DNA from: Spirochaetales bacterium
GTDB taxonomy: Bacteria > Spirochaetota > Spirochaetia > SZUA-6 > DRHE01
Assembly (NCBI GenBank): GCA_016930895.1
Contig: JAFGFV010000450.1
Coordinates: 1 to 14,490, forward strand
Direction of reading: 5' to 3'
DNA: 14,490 bases
The notes under the pieces are model-generated. The model searched no databases. It was not told where the DNA came from and worked only from the letters and a program-made list of their open reading frames with translations. The translations under genes were made by a program, and so were the position numbers. This document shows positions 1 to 6,131 of this stretch, piece after piece (the first letter of the stretch is position 1; the number at the start of each line of letters is the position of its first letter).

Positions 1-1026
1 CCAGACGCCCACGCGGTGATCCACGCCCATGCCCCCGCCCTGGTGACCTTCAGCATCGGCCGGAAGGTCCCGGACACGCGGGTCATCCCGAACGCGCGGG
101 GGGTGTGCGGGCCCATCGGATACGCCGAGTACGCCCTTCCGGGCAGCCGGGAGCTGGCGGACAACATCGCCGACGCGTTGACCCGGGGCCACGACATCAC
201 GATCATGGAGAACCACTCCGTGGTGTGCGTGGGGGCTTCGCTGGGGGAAGCGTACATGCGCCTGGAGACCCTGGACCTCTGCGGGCGCATCATCCTGGAC
301 GCCGGCAAGCTCGGCACGGTGCACACCCTGAGCGAAGACCAGCTGGCCCTGGCCCGGCGCCCCGAGGTCGAGCACCTGGAGCCCCAGTCCCGCGAACAGG
401 CGGATGCCGAGCGGCGGGCCCGGCAGGACATGATCCGCTTCTCCCGGCGGGCCTGCCGGCAGGGGTTGTTCGCCAGCGCCAGCGGCACCATCTCGCTGCG
501 CCTGGACGACGACAGCTTCCTGATCACGCCGTACGGAATCGACCGGGCCCTGGTGAAGGAAGAAGACCTGGTGCTGATGCGGGACGGGAAAGCGGAGGCG
601 GGCAAGTGCCCGAGCCGGGCGGTGCTGCTCCACGAGCAGGTCTTCCGGCACAACCCCGAGCTCCGCTGCCTGATGCTGGCCCAGCCCCCGTACGTGATGG
701 CCTTCGCGGTCAGTCACACCCCCCTCGACACTCTGCTGATGCCCGAGACCTTCGTGTTCCTGCGGGAGGTGGAGCTGGTCCCCTACGGCCCCCAGTACCG
801 GGACCCCGACGGCGTGGCGCGGAGGATCTCGGCCCGCGCTCCGGTGCTCCTGATCGAGAACGAGTGCATCCTGACCGCCGGCCGAAGCCTGCTGGAGGCG
901 TACGACCGCCTCGAGGTGGCGGAGTTCAGCGCCCGCTCCTTCATCGACGTGCGCCTGCTCGGGGGCGTGCAGAAGATCAGCCCGGCAGAGAAGAAGGCCC
1001 TCGAGGTGGCCTTTCTCAAGGGCTGA
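1..1026 (+). CDS. Class II aldolase/adducin-like protein with two tandem domains (5' end outside window)
   Basis: The reading frame is open from base 1, so the true start lies upstream and only the last 341 residues are seen. It consists of two successive class II aldolase/adducin (AraD/FucA) domains. The first keeps HAH at fragment residues 8-10 and a third histidine in ENHSVVCVG (about 72), the usual zinc ligands of this fold. The second, from about residue 140, keeps the fold markers SGTIS, LITPYG, a DLVLM strand and the C-terminal EAYDRLEVAE helix. However, the HxH position reads QPP (about 228-230), the third histidine is glutamate (ENEC, about 286-289) and the catalytic-glutamate region reads PSRAV. 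The second half is therefore probably structural or regulatory. The family performs retro-aldol cleavage, epimerisation or decarboxylation of sugar phosphates; the substrate here is unknown. Its 3' end overlaps the convergent toxin gene by 11 bases. Confidence 0.85.
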   Translation, partial: PDAHAVIHAHAPALVTFSIGRKVPDTRVIPNARGVCGPIGYAEYALPGSRELADNIADALTRGHDITIMENHSVVCVGASLGEAYMRLETLDLCGRIILDAGKLGTVHTLSEDQLALARRPEVEHLEPQSREQADAERRARQDMIRFSRRACRQGLFASASGTISLRLDDDSFLITPYGIDRALVKEEDLVLMRDGKAEAGKCPSRAVLLHEQVFRHNPELRCLMLAQPPYVMAFAVSHTPLDTLLMPETFVFLREVELVPYGPQYRDPDGVARRISARAPVLLIENECILTAGRSLLEAYDRLEVAEFSARSFIDVRLLGGVQKISPAEKKALEVAFLKG

Positions 1027-1384
1027 GCAGGCAGGGGATGCCGATCTCCTGCGCGCAGGAGCGCAGCGTCCCGTCGAAGGTGGCCAGTTCAGCCTTTGCC
1101 CCCCGGGCGGAGCACAGAATGGCGGCGTCCACCCAGCCGACCCCTTTGCCGGCCAGCGAGTTGTCGCGGATGAAGTCGTAGACCGACTCGGGCGGGCAGG
1201 CGGGCAGGCCAGGCAGCGCCTGAAGCAGGGTTTGATTCGTCGGGGACAGGCCCCCCAACAGCAGTTCGCCGAAGACGAGGGGATGCAGGAGTGCCCGGTT
1301 GCCCCGAACCGCGTCTCCGGCGAACCCGGCGTCGTCCGCACCCTTGAAGAAACGTACCCATACGCTCGTGTCGATGAGGGTCAC
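1016..1384 (-). CDS. vapC: PIN-domain ribonuclease toxin, VapC family
   Basis: A 122-residue protein with the complete acidic set of a PIN-domain nuclease: D5 in LIDTSVW, E40 in FGELLLG, D86 in WVDAAIL and D104 in TFDGTL. Family length and motif order match VapC toxins, which are Mg-dependent endoribonucleases that cut tRNA or rRNA when freed from the antitoxin. The start is a GTG whose G-T-G-A overlaps the stop of the upstream antitoxin gene, so the two are translationally coupled. The 3' end overlaps the converging aldolase-like gene by 11 bases. The RNA target cannot be deduced from sequence. The family assignment is firm, and an active toxin is likely because no key residue is missing. 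Confidence 0.9.
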   Translation of the reverse strand: MTLIDTSVWVRFFKGADDAGFAGDAVRGNRALLHPLVFGELLLGGLSPTNQTLLQALPGLPACPPESVYDFIRDNSLAGKGVGWVDAAILCSARGAKAELATFDGTLRSCAQEIGIPCLLSP

Positions 1385-1566
1385 CGCCTTCTCCTGGGCT
1401 CGATCAATTCCGGCTGCGAGCCGAATGCCCTGACGAGGCGTGACCTCTTGTTCGCCTTGATCAACTCTTCGAGTGCCATCTCGATGATGCGGGTCTTGGT
1501 TGCCACTCCGTAGAGCCGCATCGCTTCCTGAAGGAGCGAGTCATCGACGTTGATCGTGGTTTTCAT
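1381..1566 (-). CDS. vapB: Antitoxin, VapB-type ribbon-helix-helix
   Basis: A 61-residue protein beginning MKTTINVDDSLL, the DNA-binding beta strand and first helix of a ribbon-helix-helix antitoxin. It continues with an amphipathic helix (ATKTRIIEMALEELI, about 22-36) and a basic C-terminal tail ending in RRRR that would wrap the toxin. The frame stays open further upstream, but the MKTTINVDD start matches the family and the -10-like element lies only about 7 bases before it, so the longer start is not used. The stop overlaps the toxin start by four bases. VapB neutralises VapC and, with it, represses their shared promoter. The near-absence of a leader suggests a leaderless or very short-leader transcript. 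Confidence 0.87.
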   Translation of the reverse strand: MKTTINVDDSLLQEAMRLYGVATKTRIIEMALEELIKANKRSRLVRAFGSQPELIEPRRRR

Positions 1567-1573
1567 ACATACA

Positions 1574-1602
1574 AATCTATCAAATAAACCCATATCAAGC
1601 AA
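1574..1602 (-). promoter_or_regulatory. Predicted vapBC promoter
   Basis: On the minus strand, TTGCTT (1602-1597) and TAGATT (1579-1574) are separated by 17 bases. Matches to the sigma-70 consensus are modest (3/6 and 4/6), but the stretch is conspicuously AT-rich for this GC-rich window and sits directly before vapB. Transcription would begin at or within a base or two of the ATG. Confidence 0.45.
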
Positions 1603-1609
1603 GCGCAAG

Positions 1610-1642
1610 TGTATGGATGCATCGAGCCTCCACACCCATACA
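1610..1642. promoter_or_regulatory. Candidate VapBC operator (inverted repeat)
   Basis: TGTATGG at 1610-1616 and CCATACA at 1636-1642 form a perfect 7-base inverted repeat with a 19-base centre. The left arm runs into a second palindrome, GATGCATC (1616-1623). It lies just upstream of the vapB -35 element and between the divergent vapBC and URO-D promoters, a suitable site for an autoregulating VapBC complex. Binding is inferred. Confidence 0.4.
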
Positions 1643-1670
1643 GCAAGGTGCGACATGGCGGCCCGGAGGA

Positions 1671-1699
1671 TTTACAGCTCTCGTCGCTTCGCTTAGAAT
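1671..1699 (+). promoter_or_regulatory. Predicted sigma-70 promoter for the URO-D gene
   Basis: TTTACA (1671-1676) and TAGAAT (1694-1699) have a 17-base spacer and each matches the consensus at 5 of 6 positions. This gives a leader of about 58 bases to the ATG at 1764. Confidence 0.6.
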
Positions 1700-1763
1700 C
1701 GTGCGAGTCGGGCGACTGAGCGGGATCGCGCCCCGGGGTCCGCGGGGCACAGGGGGCAGCGCT

Positions 1764-2816
1764 ATGAACCGATTCGGCTACGAGCCGGACTTCGAGAACC
1801 TCAAGACCGTTCTGCAGGGCGGGCGGGGGCATCGGGTGCCCCTGGCCGAGCTCGTGATCGACCAGGAACACAAAGAGGCCTTCCTGGGGCGGCCTCTCGG
1901 GGGCGTGGCCGACGAGGTCGAGTTCCGCTACGAGGCCGGGTACGACTACGCCTGGGTCAGCGTGGGTATGATCGATCCGGCGGGCACGGTGAACAAGGAG
2001 CTGGTCCGGGACTCGGAGGAGCGGCACGTGGAGGGCAAGGACCGGCGAGTATGGGCGGACGAACATGGGGGAGTGATCCGCGACCGCCGGGATCTGGAGG
2101 CGTATCCCTGGCCCGACCCGGCTTCGCTGGACTACGGCCCGTTCCACGAAGCGGCGGCGGCCCTCCGGCCGGGCATGAAGCTGGTCGCCGTGCTGGGCAA
2201 GATCTTTACCGCGGCCTGGCAGCTCACCGGTTTCGAGCGCTTCTGCGAGCTCTCGCTCCTGGAACCGGAGCTGGCGGTCGAGCTGACCGAGAGGGTGGGG
2301 CGGCTCCAGGTGGAGGTGTTCCGCCGTGTCATGGCCTTCGACTGCGTGGGAGCGGCCTGGCTGCCCGACGACATCGCCTTTCGCACCGGCACCCTGCTTC
2401 CGGCGGAGTGGTTCCGGCGCCACGTTTTTCCTTTCTACAGGGAAATGAACGCGGTGGCGAAGCGCCTCGGCAAGCCCGTGATCTACCACTCCGACGGGGA
2501 CCTGACCCCGGTGCTGGAGGACATCCTCGCCGCGGGCTTCGACGCCCTGCACCCCATCGAGCCGGAGTCCATGGACATCTACGCTCTGCGGGAGCGGGTG
2601 GGCAGGCGCCTGTGCCTGGTGGGGAACATCAGCGTGAACACCCTGTCGATCGGGACCCCGGAGGAGATCCGGGCGCTGGTGAAGGACCGGATCACCCGCC
2701 TGGGCTACCAGGGGGCCTACTGCGTAGGCTCGAGCAACTCGGTGCCCAACTACGTGCCGTACGAGAACTACCGTGCCCTGCTGGAAGCCAGCGCCGAGCT
2801 TGCCCGGGTGCCGTGA
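1764..2816 (+). CDS. URO-D superfamily protein (methyltransferase-like) with HSDGD variant site
   Basis: A 350-residue TIM-barrel protein of the uroporphyrinogen decarboxylase superfamily (HemE/MtaA/CmuA). The C-terminal half is diagnostic: PVIYHSDGD (238-246), GFDALHPIEP (258-267), RLCLVGNISVNTLSIGTPEE (282-301) and a YCVGSSNSVPNYVPYENY end. In the corrinoid-methyltransferase branch the metal is held by H-x-C plus a later Cys. Here the first Cys position is Asp (H242, D244) while C320 lies near the later Cys position, so zinc-thiolate chemistry of the MtaA type is doubtful. True heme-pathway URO-D is unlikely because no porphyrin genes are present. An upstream ATG-less extension is open, but ATG 1764 follows AGGGGG (1751-1756) by 7 bases. 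It is apparently monocistronic, because the next gene converges on it. Function is unknown; it may modify a methylated or carboxylated substrate. Confidence 0.82.
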   Translation: MNRFGYEPDFENLKTVLQGGRGHRVPLAELVIDQEHKEAFLGRPLGGVADEVEFRYEAGYDYAWVSVGMIDPAGTVNKELVRDSEERHVEGKDRRVWADEHGGVIRDRRDLEAYPWPDPASLDYGPFHEAAAALRPGMKLVAVLGKIFTAAWQLTGFERFCELSLLEPELAVELTERVGRLQVEVFRRVMAFDCVGAAWLPDDIAFRTGTLLPAEWFRRHVFPFYREMNAVAKRLGKPVIYHSDGDLTPVLEDILAAGFDALHPIEPESMDIYALRERVGRRLCLVGNISVNTLSIGTPEEIRALVKDRITRLGYQGAYCVGSSNSVPNYVPYENYRALLEASAELARVP

Positions 2817-2820
2817 GCGC

Positions 2821-2868
2821 GCCGGGTCCCGGCCTCGGCTCGCGGCCTGGACGCGGCGTGGGACCGGC
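2821..2868. terminator. Possible bidirectional terminator hairpin
   Basis: GCCGGGTCCC (2821-2830) pairs with GGGACCGGC (2860-2868) with one bulged base, in the short gap between two converging genes. No T-run follows on either strand, so intrinsic termination is only a possibility. Confidence 0.3.
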
Positions 2869-2873
2869 CGCCG

Positions 2874-3440
2874 CTACTCCAGGCGGCGATACTTCACGTA
2901 GGTGGTGTTCTTCTCCGGGACCATCTCGGCGGGATCGGGCCAGCCCACGTTGCCGAAGATCGTCTCAAGAGTCTGTCCGTCGCTGCTCAGCCGGGTCAGG
3001 TAGAAGGCGTGACCGGAATAGAAGCCCTTGATGCTGAACCTGGCGAACTTCTTGGACCAGATGTTTCCCGATCCATCCCGCCATCTCTGTACGGTGACCG
3101 AGGTGTTCCTCCGAGCGTAGACCGCACTGGTCGGTGTCTCGAACTGCTCGACCAGGCCCCAGGGATGAATCACGATCTTGGGAAACACGAAGCTCAAGTG
3201 GGTCTCCGTTGCGATCCAGGTCCCGTGCGGCTCTTCCGAGGTCGGCAGCACGTACAGCTCTTCCGGCACCAGGAGCCCTTCCGGCACTTCGTCGGGGACC
3301 CGGAGGGACGTGCAGGCGTTCATCAGGACGAGCAGCGCGGAACAGGCAATCAGTGCGGCGACATGGCCCCGCCCCGGCAGGGGCCCACATGCCGTGCGCG
3401 TGGTGTCGGTCGTGCTCCCTTTGTCACCAGTCAAGGCCAC
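2874..3440 (-). CDS. Lipoprotein of unknown function (IHPWGLVE family, copy 1)
   Basis: A 188-residue protein with a long polar N-terminus, a hydrophobic segment (about 28-40) and Cys43 in VLMNAC, a loose lipobox, so probably a membrane-anchored lipoprotein. The mature part is clearly paralogous to the protein encoded at 4313-4801. Shared blocks are E-x-YV...HGTW (about 61-74), IHPWGLVEQF (91-100), VQRWRDGSGN (117-126), GHAFYLTR (143-150) and a C-terminal GWPDPAE...N-T-TY-x-KYRR-x-E. The pattern of short alternating strands suggests a beta-rich domain. I do not recognise the family. The GTG start at 3440 follows GAGGGATA and overlaps the 3' end of the protease gene by 17 bases, so the genes are probably translationally coupled. 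It is the last gene of a four-gene minus-strand unit. Confidence 0.75.
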   Translation of the reverse strand: MALTGDKGSTTDTTRTACGPLPGRGHVAALIACSALLVLMNACTSLRVPDEVPEGLLVPEELYVLPTSEEPHGTWIATETHLSFVFPKIVIHPWGLVEQFETPTSAVYARRNTSVTVQRWRDGSGNIWSKKFARFSIKGFYSGHAFYLTRLSSDGQTLETIFGNVGWPDPAEMVPEKNTTYVKYRRLE

Positions 3441-4338
3441 TATCCCTCAGAATGGAGTTGATCTTGTACACGATCGAGCGGTTGATGTTCAGGTAGCCTG
3501 CCACCACCATGCCCACGATCTCGGGAGTGCCGTCCCGAAACGCGTAGACCAGGGCGCCGCTGCAGCCGAAGATGGTTGGCATGGAGGTCACGAAGAAATC
3601 CTCCTCCTCCGCCTCGGGAAAGCTCGCCTGCAGGAGGCTGGTCGGGGCGGACAAGGCGGACACAATGCCGACGCTGAGCTCGAAGCCCTCGAGGAGCGGC
3701 ATGCCCCAGCTCAATACCACATTGCCGGGCCGCAGGTCGTTCGAGTCGCCGTGGCCGTAGCGGCTGCGGGGGATCGTCGGCGGGCCGTCGGGCTCTACGA
3801 AGAGCGCCAGGTCCCGGGTGCCCGGGTCAATCCGCCGCAGCCCGACTCTGCGGCCGTCCACCTCGATGTAGTACACCGGCGGTGCGAGCTTGCCTTCAGA
3901 GAGGGATGCGCCGCGCTTCGATACCTCGCTGGCCAGGTCGAACACGTGCCCGGCCGCCAGCAGGTAGGCCTTGCCGTCGACATCGATGGGAGAAACCAGC
4001 CCCCGGAGGTGAAACTTGTAGGCTACCCCCTCCTGATCGACAAAGGCTCCCTCGCAGTGCAGCAGATAGGACCCGTAGCCCTTCGAGAAGATCTCCTCCC
4101 GGTCCGATAGCCGCAGCGTGTTGTAGTCGTAGCTGTCGCCCTCCGAGACTCGGACGGTGTGCCCCTGGTTAGCGCAGCTCTGGGCGACCAGCAGTACCGT
4201 CAGGCACAGAAGCAGGGCGTTTCTTGCTCTGACTCCGCTCTCATGTCGACGGCCAAGGGAAGGGGCGGGGACGACGCGACTCCAGCCGTCGCTGGGGCCC
4301 GCTTCTGCCGGCCTATTCCGCGCGGCGATACGTTGCAT
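3424..4338 (-). CDS. Trypsin-like (chymotrypsin-fold) serine protease, predicted lipoprotein
   Basis: A 304-residue protein with a hydrophobic stretch (about 41-53) ending in VAQSC (Cys55), consistent with a lipoprotein signal though with a long 40-residue leader before it. The remainder has the order and spacing of a trypsin-fold protease: His131 in LLAAGHVF, Asp176 in TRDLALF and Ser260 in FGCSGALV, followed by a GMVVAGY strand. Thus the His-Asp-Ser triad appears complete, although the usual GNSGGP reads GCSGAL. No PDZ domain is present, so it is not an HtrA/DegP relative of the common type. ATG 4338 is the only canonical in-frame start before the hydrophobic segment; it overlaps the preceding lipoprotein gene by 26 bases. 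The protease is bracketed by two paralogous lipoproteins and presumably acts with them in the cell envelope. Its substrate is unknown. Confidence 0.75.
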   Translation of the reverse strand: MQRIAARNRPAEAGPSDGWSRVVPAPSLGRRHESGVRARNALLLCLTVLLVAQSCANQGHTVRVSEGDSYDYNTLRLSDREEIFSKGYGSYLLHCEGAFVDQEGVAYKFHLRGLVSPIDVDGKAYLLAAGHVFDLASEVSKRGASLSEGKLAPPVYYIEVDGRRVGLRRIDPGTRDLALFVEPDGPPTIPRSRYGHGDSNDLRPGNVVLSWGMPLLEGFELSVGIVSALSAPTSLLQASFPEAEEEDFFVTSMPTIFGCSGALVYAFRDGTPEIVGMVVAGYLNINRSIVYKINSILRDSGLDW

Positions 4339-4801
4339 AGGTCGGATTGAGTCCGGGGTCTATCTCGGCCTGGGTCGGCCATCCATAGGCGCCGACGACG
4401 AACTCGAGGCGCTGTTCGTCACGGCTGACCCGGGCCAGTACGAAGGCGTAACCGCCTTCGGATTCCTGCGCGCGGACCTGGCGGTATTCCCTGTAGAACG
4501 TGTTCCCCCCTTCGTCGGTCCAACGTTCCACGATCAGGGAGGTGCCGATGCGACTGGGAGCGGTATCAGCGACGCAGGCAAACCATTCCACCAAGCCCCA
4601 GGGGTGGATGGTCAGCCTTGCGGCACAACCTGGCAGCTCGTAGCCTGGATTCACCCAGGTTCCGTAGAGGCTCTCGTCCACCTCGGGGACGTAGAACTCC
4701 CGCATTCCGGCTGGTATCCCACTCCCGGTCACAGAGGACGCACATCCAGCGAGGAGGAGCATAGCAATAAGGACCAACGCCAGAAGGCTGCGATTCAGCA
4801 C
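4313..4801 (-). CDS. Lipoprotein of unknown function (IHPWGLVE family, copy 2)
   Basis: A 162-residue protein with a typical short lipoprotein signal, NRSLLALVLIAMLLLAGC, lipid-modified at Cys20. GTG 4801 is chosen as start because GGAGGT (4812-4807) sits 5 bases upstream and the resulting signal peptide has normal length; an in-frame extension to 4921 would run back into the binding-protein gene. The mature part parallels the copy at 2874-3440: REFYVPEV...YGTW (about 34-49), LTIHPWGLVEWF (63-74), VERWTDEGGN (91-100), GYAFVLAR (117-124) and AYGWPTQAE...NPTYATYRRAE at the C-terminus. The two copies sit either side of the serine protease. The gene starts 17 bases after the binding-protein gene, implying one transcript. 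Function is not recognised. Confidence 0.8.
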   Translation of the reverse strand: MLNRSLLALVLIAMLLLAGCASSVTGSGIPAGMREFYVPEVDESLYGTWVNPGYELPGCAARLTIHPWGLVEWFACVADTAPSRIGTSLIVERWTDEGGNTFYREYRQVRAQESEGGYAFVLARVSRDEQRLEFVVGAYGWPTQAEIDPGLNPTYATYRRAE

Positions 4802-4818
4802 CCGGCACCTCCGCGGAG

Positions 4819-5871
4819 CTATTTGTTTCTGGGATACCAGCGGTCGATGTTTGCCCTGGTGATGACTTCGTTCTCCACGAAGATGTACGGCGGGACAGGA
4901 TTGCCGGTCAGGGTCGCACACACGGCAGGGACGATGTACTCGCCGTAGCGCTCGGGAAAGAAGGCGACGGCCGCGTCGACCAATCCTTCCCTGACCTGAA
5001 ACTGACCGAGAGTGTCGCAGCCCAACGTCACGATGATCGTGTTGTCCCGATCCCAGCGGCCGGCGGTCTGCATTGCGGAAATCATGGCCGCCATGAACTC
5101 CTCGTTCGTAGCCGTCGCGGCGATCCTCGTTGCCTCAGGATGGGAGGCCAGGACTTCTGCAAAGCCCCACCCCTGCTCCTCCGGCCCTACCGCCTTGAGG
5201 TCCGCATGCACGATTTTGGGGTCGTCGGGTTGGATGCCGAACTCCTCGGCCAGCGCCTGGGCTACGCCGTCCACCCTCAACTGGACTGCCTCCCCAGCCA
5301 ACGTCAGCCGGCCCAGGAAGACGACTTCTACCCCATCCCAGCCCCCCCACTTCTCCCGAATCAGAGCGGCCATCGTCCGGCCGGCGATCAGAGCAACTCT
5401 GTAGTTGTCGATGCCCATGTACGGGTAGCCGGGGACCGGCACGTCGATCGCAAGACCCGGAATTCCTGCGGCGCCGAACTCCACCGCCACGATGTTGTTG
5501 ACCAGGGGGTCGACCTGGAACTCGATGAAGAAATCGGGCTTCTTGGCAAGCATGAGCCTGGCGTTAGTCAGTCCGATCGCTGGATCGTTCTGGTTGTCCA
5601 TGCTGATCCAGCCCTTGCTGAGGTCCAGGCCGGCCCGCTGCAGATGCTCCTTGATGTCGGCCTCCACGGCTATGCAGAAGGGGTTGACGCCGACGATGTT
5701 GGCGAAGCCGATGACCTTGCCCTTGAGGGGCGCCCCCCGGTACGGCCGGCCGGAGGCGGCCATGGCCCGGTACTGGTTGAAGACCCGGTAGGGATCCTTG
5801 GACTGCCCGAAGGCGAGCATCGTGACCGCGAGCAGTACCGCGACCACAGCCAGCACTCTCGAGAGCTTCAT
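4819..5871 (-). CDS. Periplasmic sugar-type binding protein (PBP1/RbsB-like), no adjacent permease
   Basis: A 350-residue secreted protein. Residues 1-22 form a signal peptide (hydrophobic core, then AFG before QSKD). The mature protein has the two-lobed type 1 periplasmic binding protein pattern: VIGFANIVGVNPFC (about 53-66), FGAAGIPGLAIDVP (132-145), GIDNYRVALIAGR (153-165) and VTLGCDTLGQFQVREGLVDAAVAFFPERYGEYI (281-313). Such proteins capture sugars, polyols or autoinducers for CUT2-type ABC importers. The C-terminal PERYGEYI and ANIDRWYP match PERYGEFM and ENIDRYYP of the binding protein at 9892-10887, so the two are related. ATG 5871 has GGGAGGG five bases upstream. It heads a minus-strand unit with two lipoproteins and a protease and has no permease or ATPase of its own; it may share the transporter encoded further right, or serve sensing. 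Confidence 0.85.
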   Translation of the reverse strand: MKLSRVLAVVAVLLAVTMLAFGQSKDPYRVFNQYRAMAASGRPYRGAPLKGKVIGFANIVGVNPFCIAVEADIKEHLQRAGLDLSKGWISMDNQNDPAIGLTNARLMLAKKPDFFIEFQVDPLVNNIVAVEFGAAGIPGLAIDVPVPGYPYMGIDNYRVALIAGRTMAALIREKWGGWDGVEVVFLGRLTLAGEAVQLRVDGVAQALAEEFGIQPDDPKIVHADLKAVGPEEQGWGFAEVLASHPEATRIAATATNEEFMAAMISAMQTAGRWDRDNTIIVTLGCDTLGQFQVREGLVDAAVAFFPERYGEYIVPAVCATLTGNPVPPYIFVENEVITRANIDRWYPRNK

Positions 5872-5912
5872 GGTGGCCCTCCCTGAACCCCGAATCGATC
5901 CACCGGAGCGTT

Positions 5913-5980
5913 CAAACGCCGGACTCGCCCGCGCCGCTCGCGCCCATGACGCATGTACGCTGTGGCGCCTGCGGCGTTTG
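5913..5980. repeat. Inverted repeat in leader of the binding-protein operon
   Basis: CAAACGCC (5913-5920) and GGCGTTTG (5973-5980) are perfect inverted copies about 50 bases apart, inside the predicted leader of the minus-strand unit. The left copy is also part of the small palindrome GCGTTCAAACGC (5908-5919). These could be paired operator half-sites or a leader RNA stem; the arrangement gives no decision. Confidence 0.4.
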
Positions 5981-5994
5981 CCCCGCTGTGATCG

Positions 5995-6024
5995 ATTATA
6001 GGCTGTCGGAAGCGGCGGCCACAA
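5995..6024 (-). promoter_or_regulatory. Predicted promoter of the binding-protein/protease unit
   Basis: On the minus strand, a perfect TATAAT (6000-5995) is preceded by TTGTGG (6024-6019) with an 18-base spacer. Transcription starting near 5988 would give a leader of about 117 bases, containing the inverted repeat described separately. Confidence 0.55.
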
Positions 6025-6064
6025 GGGCCGGCGGCCCCCCGTCCTGTTTTCTCCGACATTTCGC

Positions 6065-6092
6065 TTGACATCCTGTTATGATATGTTACAAT
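6065..6092 (+). promoter_or_regulatory. Predicted strong sigma-70 promoter for the aminotransferase gene
   Basis: A perfect TTGACA (6065-6070) and TACAAT (6087-6092, 5/6) are separated by 16 bases in an AT-rich patch. The expected start point is near 6099, about 33 bases before the ATG at 6132. ACAAT (6088-6092) and ATTGT (6102-6106) form an inverted repeat across the -10 and start point. Confidence 0.7.
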
Positions 6093-6101
6093 CCGCAATA
6101 T

Positions 6102-6115
6102 ATTGTGAAAATTTG
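6102..6115 (+). promoter_or_regulatory. Candidate operator, copy 1 (ATTGTGAAAATTTG)
   Basis: This 14-base motif just downstream of the predicted transcription start differs at one position from 8515-8528, upstream of the second promoter of the cluster. Recurrence at two promoters of the same cluster, and a position that would block initiation, suggest a repressor site, most simply for the DeoR-family protein encoded at 12761-13573. Confidence 0.45.
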
Positions 6116-6131
6116 ACAAAGGACGTGTGTC

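Noticed and set aside
105..1181. Plus-strand open frame of 358 codons overlapping the aldolase-like gene
   Set aside because: Arg/Pro/Gly-rich out-of-frame translation of the aldolase-like gene; no motifs.
1381..1656. Longer antitoxin reading frame starting at 1656
   Set aside because: The extra 30 residues would cover the promoter and palindrome; the family N-terminus begins at MKTTINVDD.
1563..2552. Minus-strand open frame of 329 codons
   Set aside because: Antisense to the URO-D gene and across its promoter; no domain signature.
6027..6044. GC-rich hairpin (GGGCC/GGCCC) as a terminator between the divergent promoters
   Set aside because: Neither gene ends there, the stem is short and no T-run follows it; it is more likely chance pairing in GC-rich sequence.
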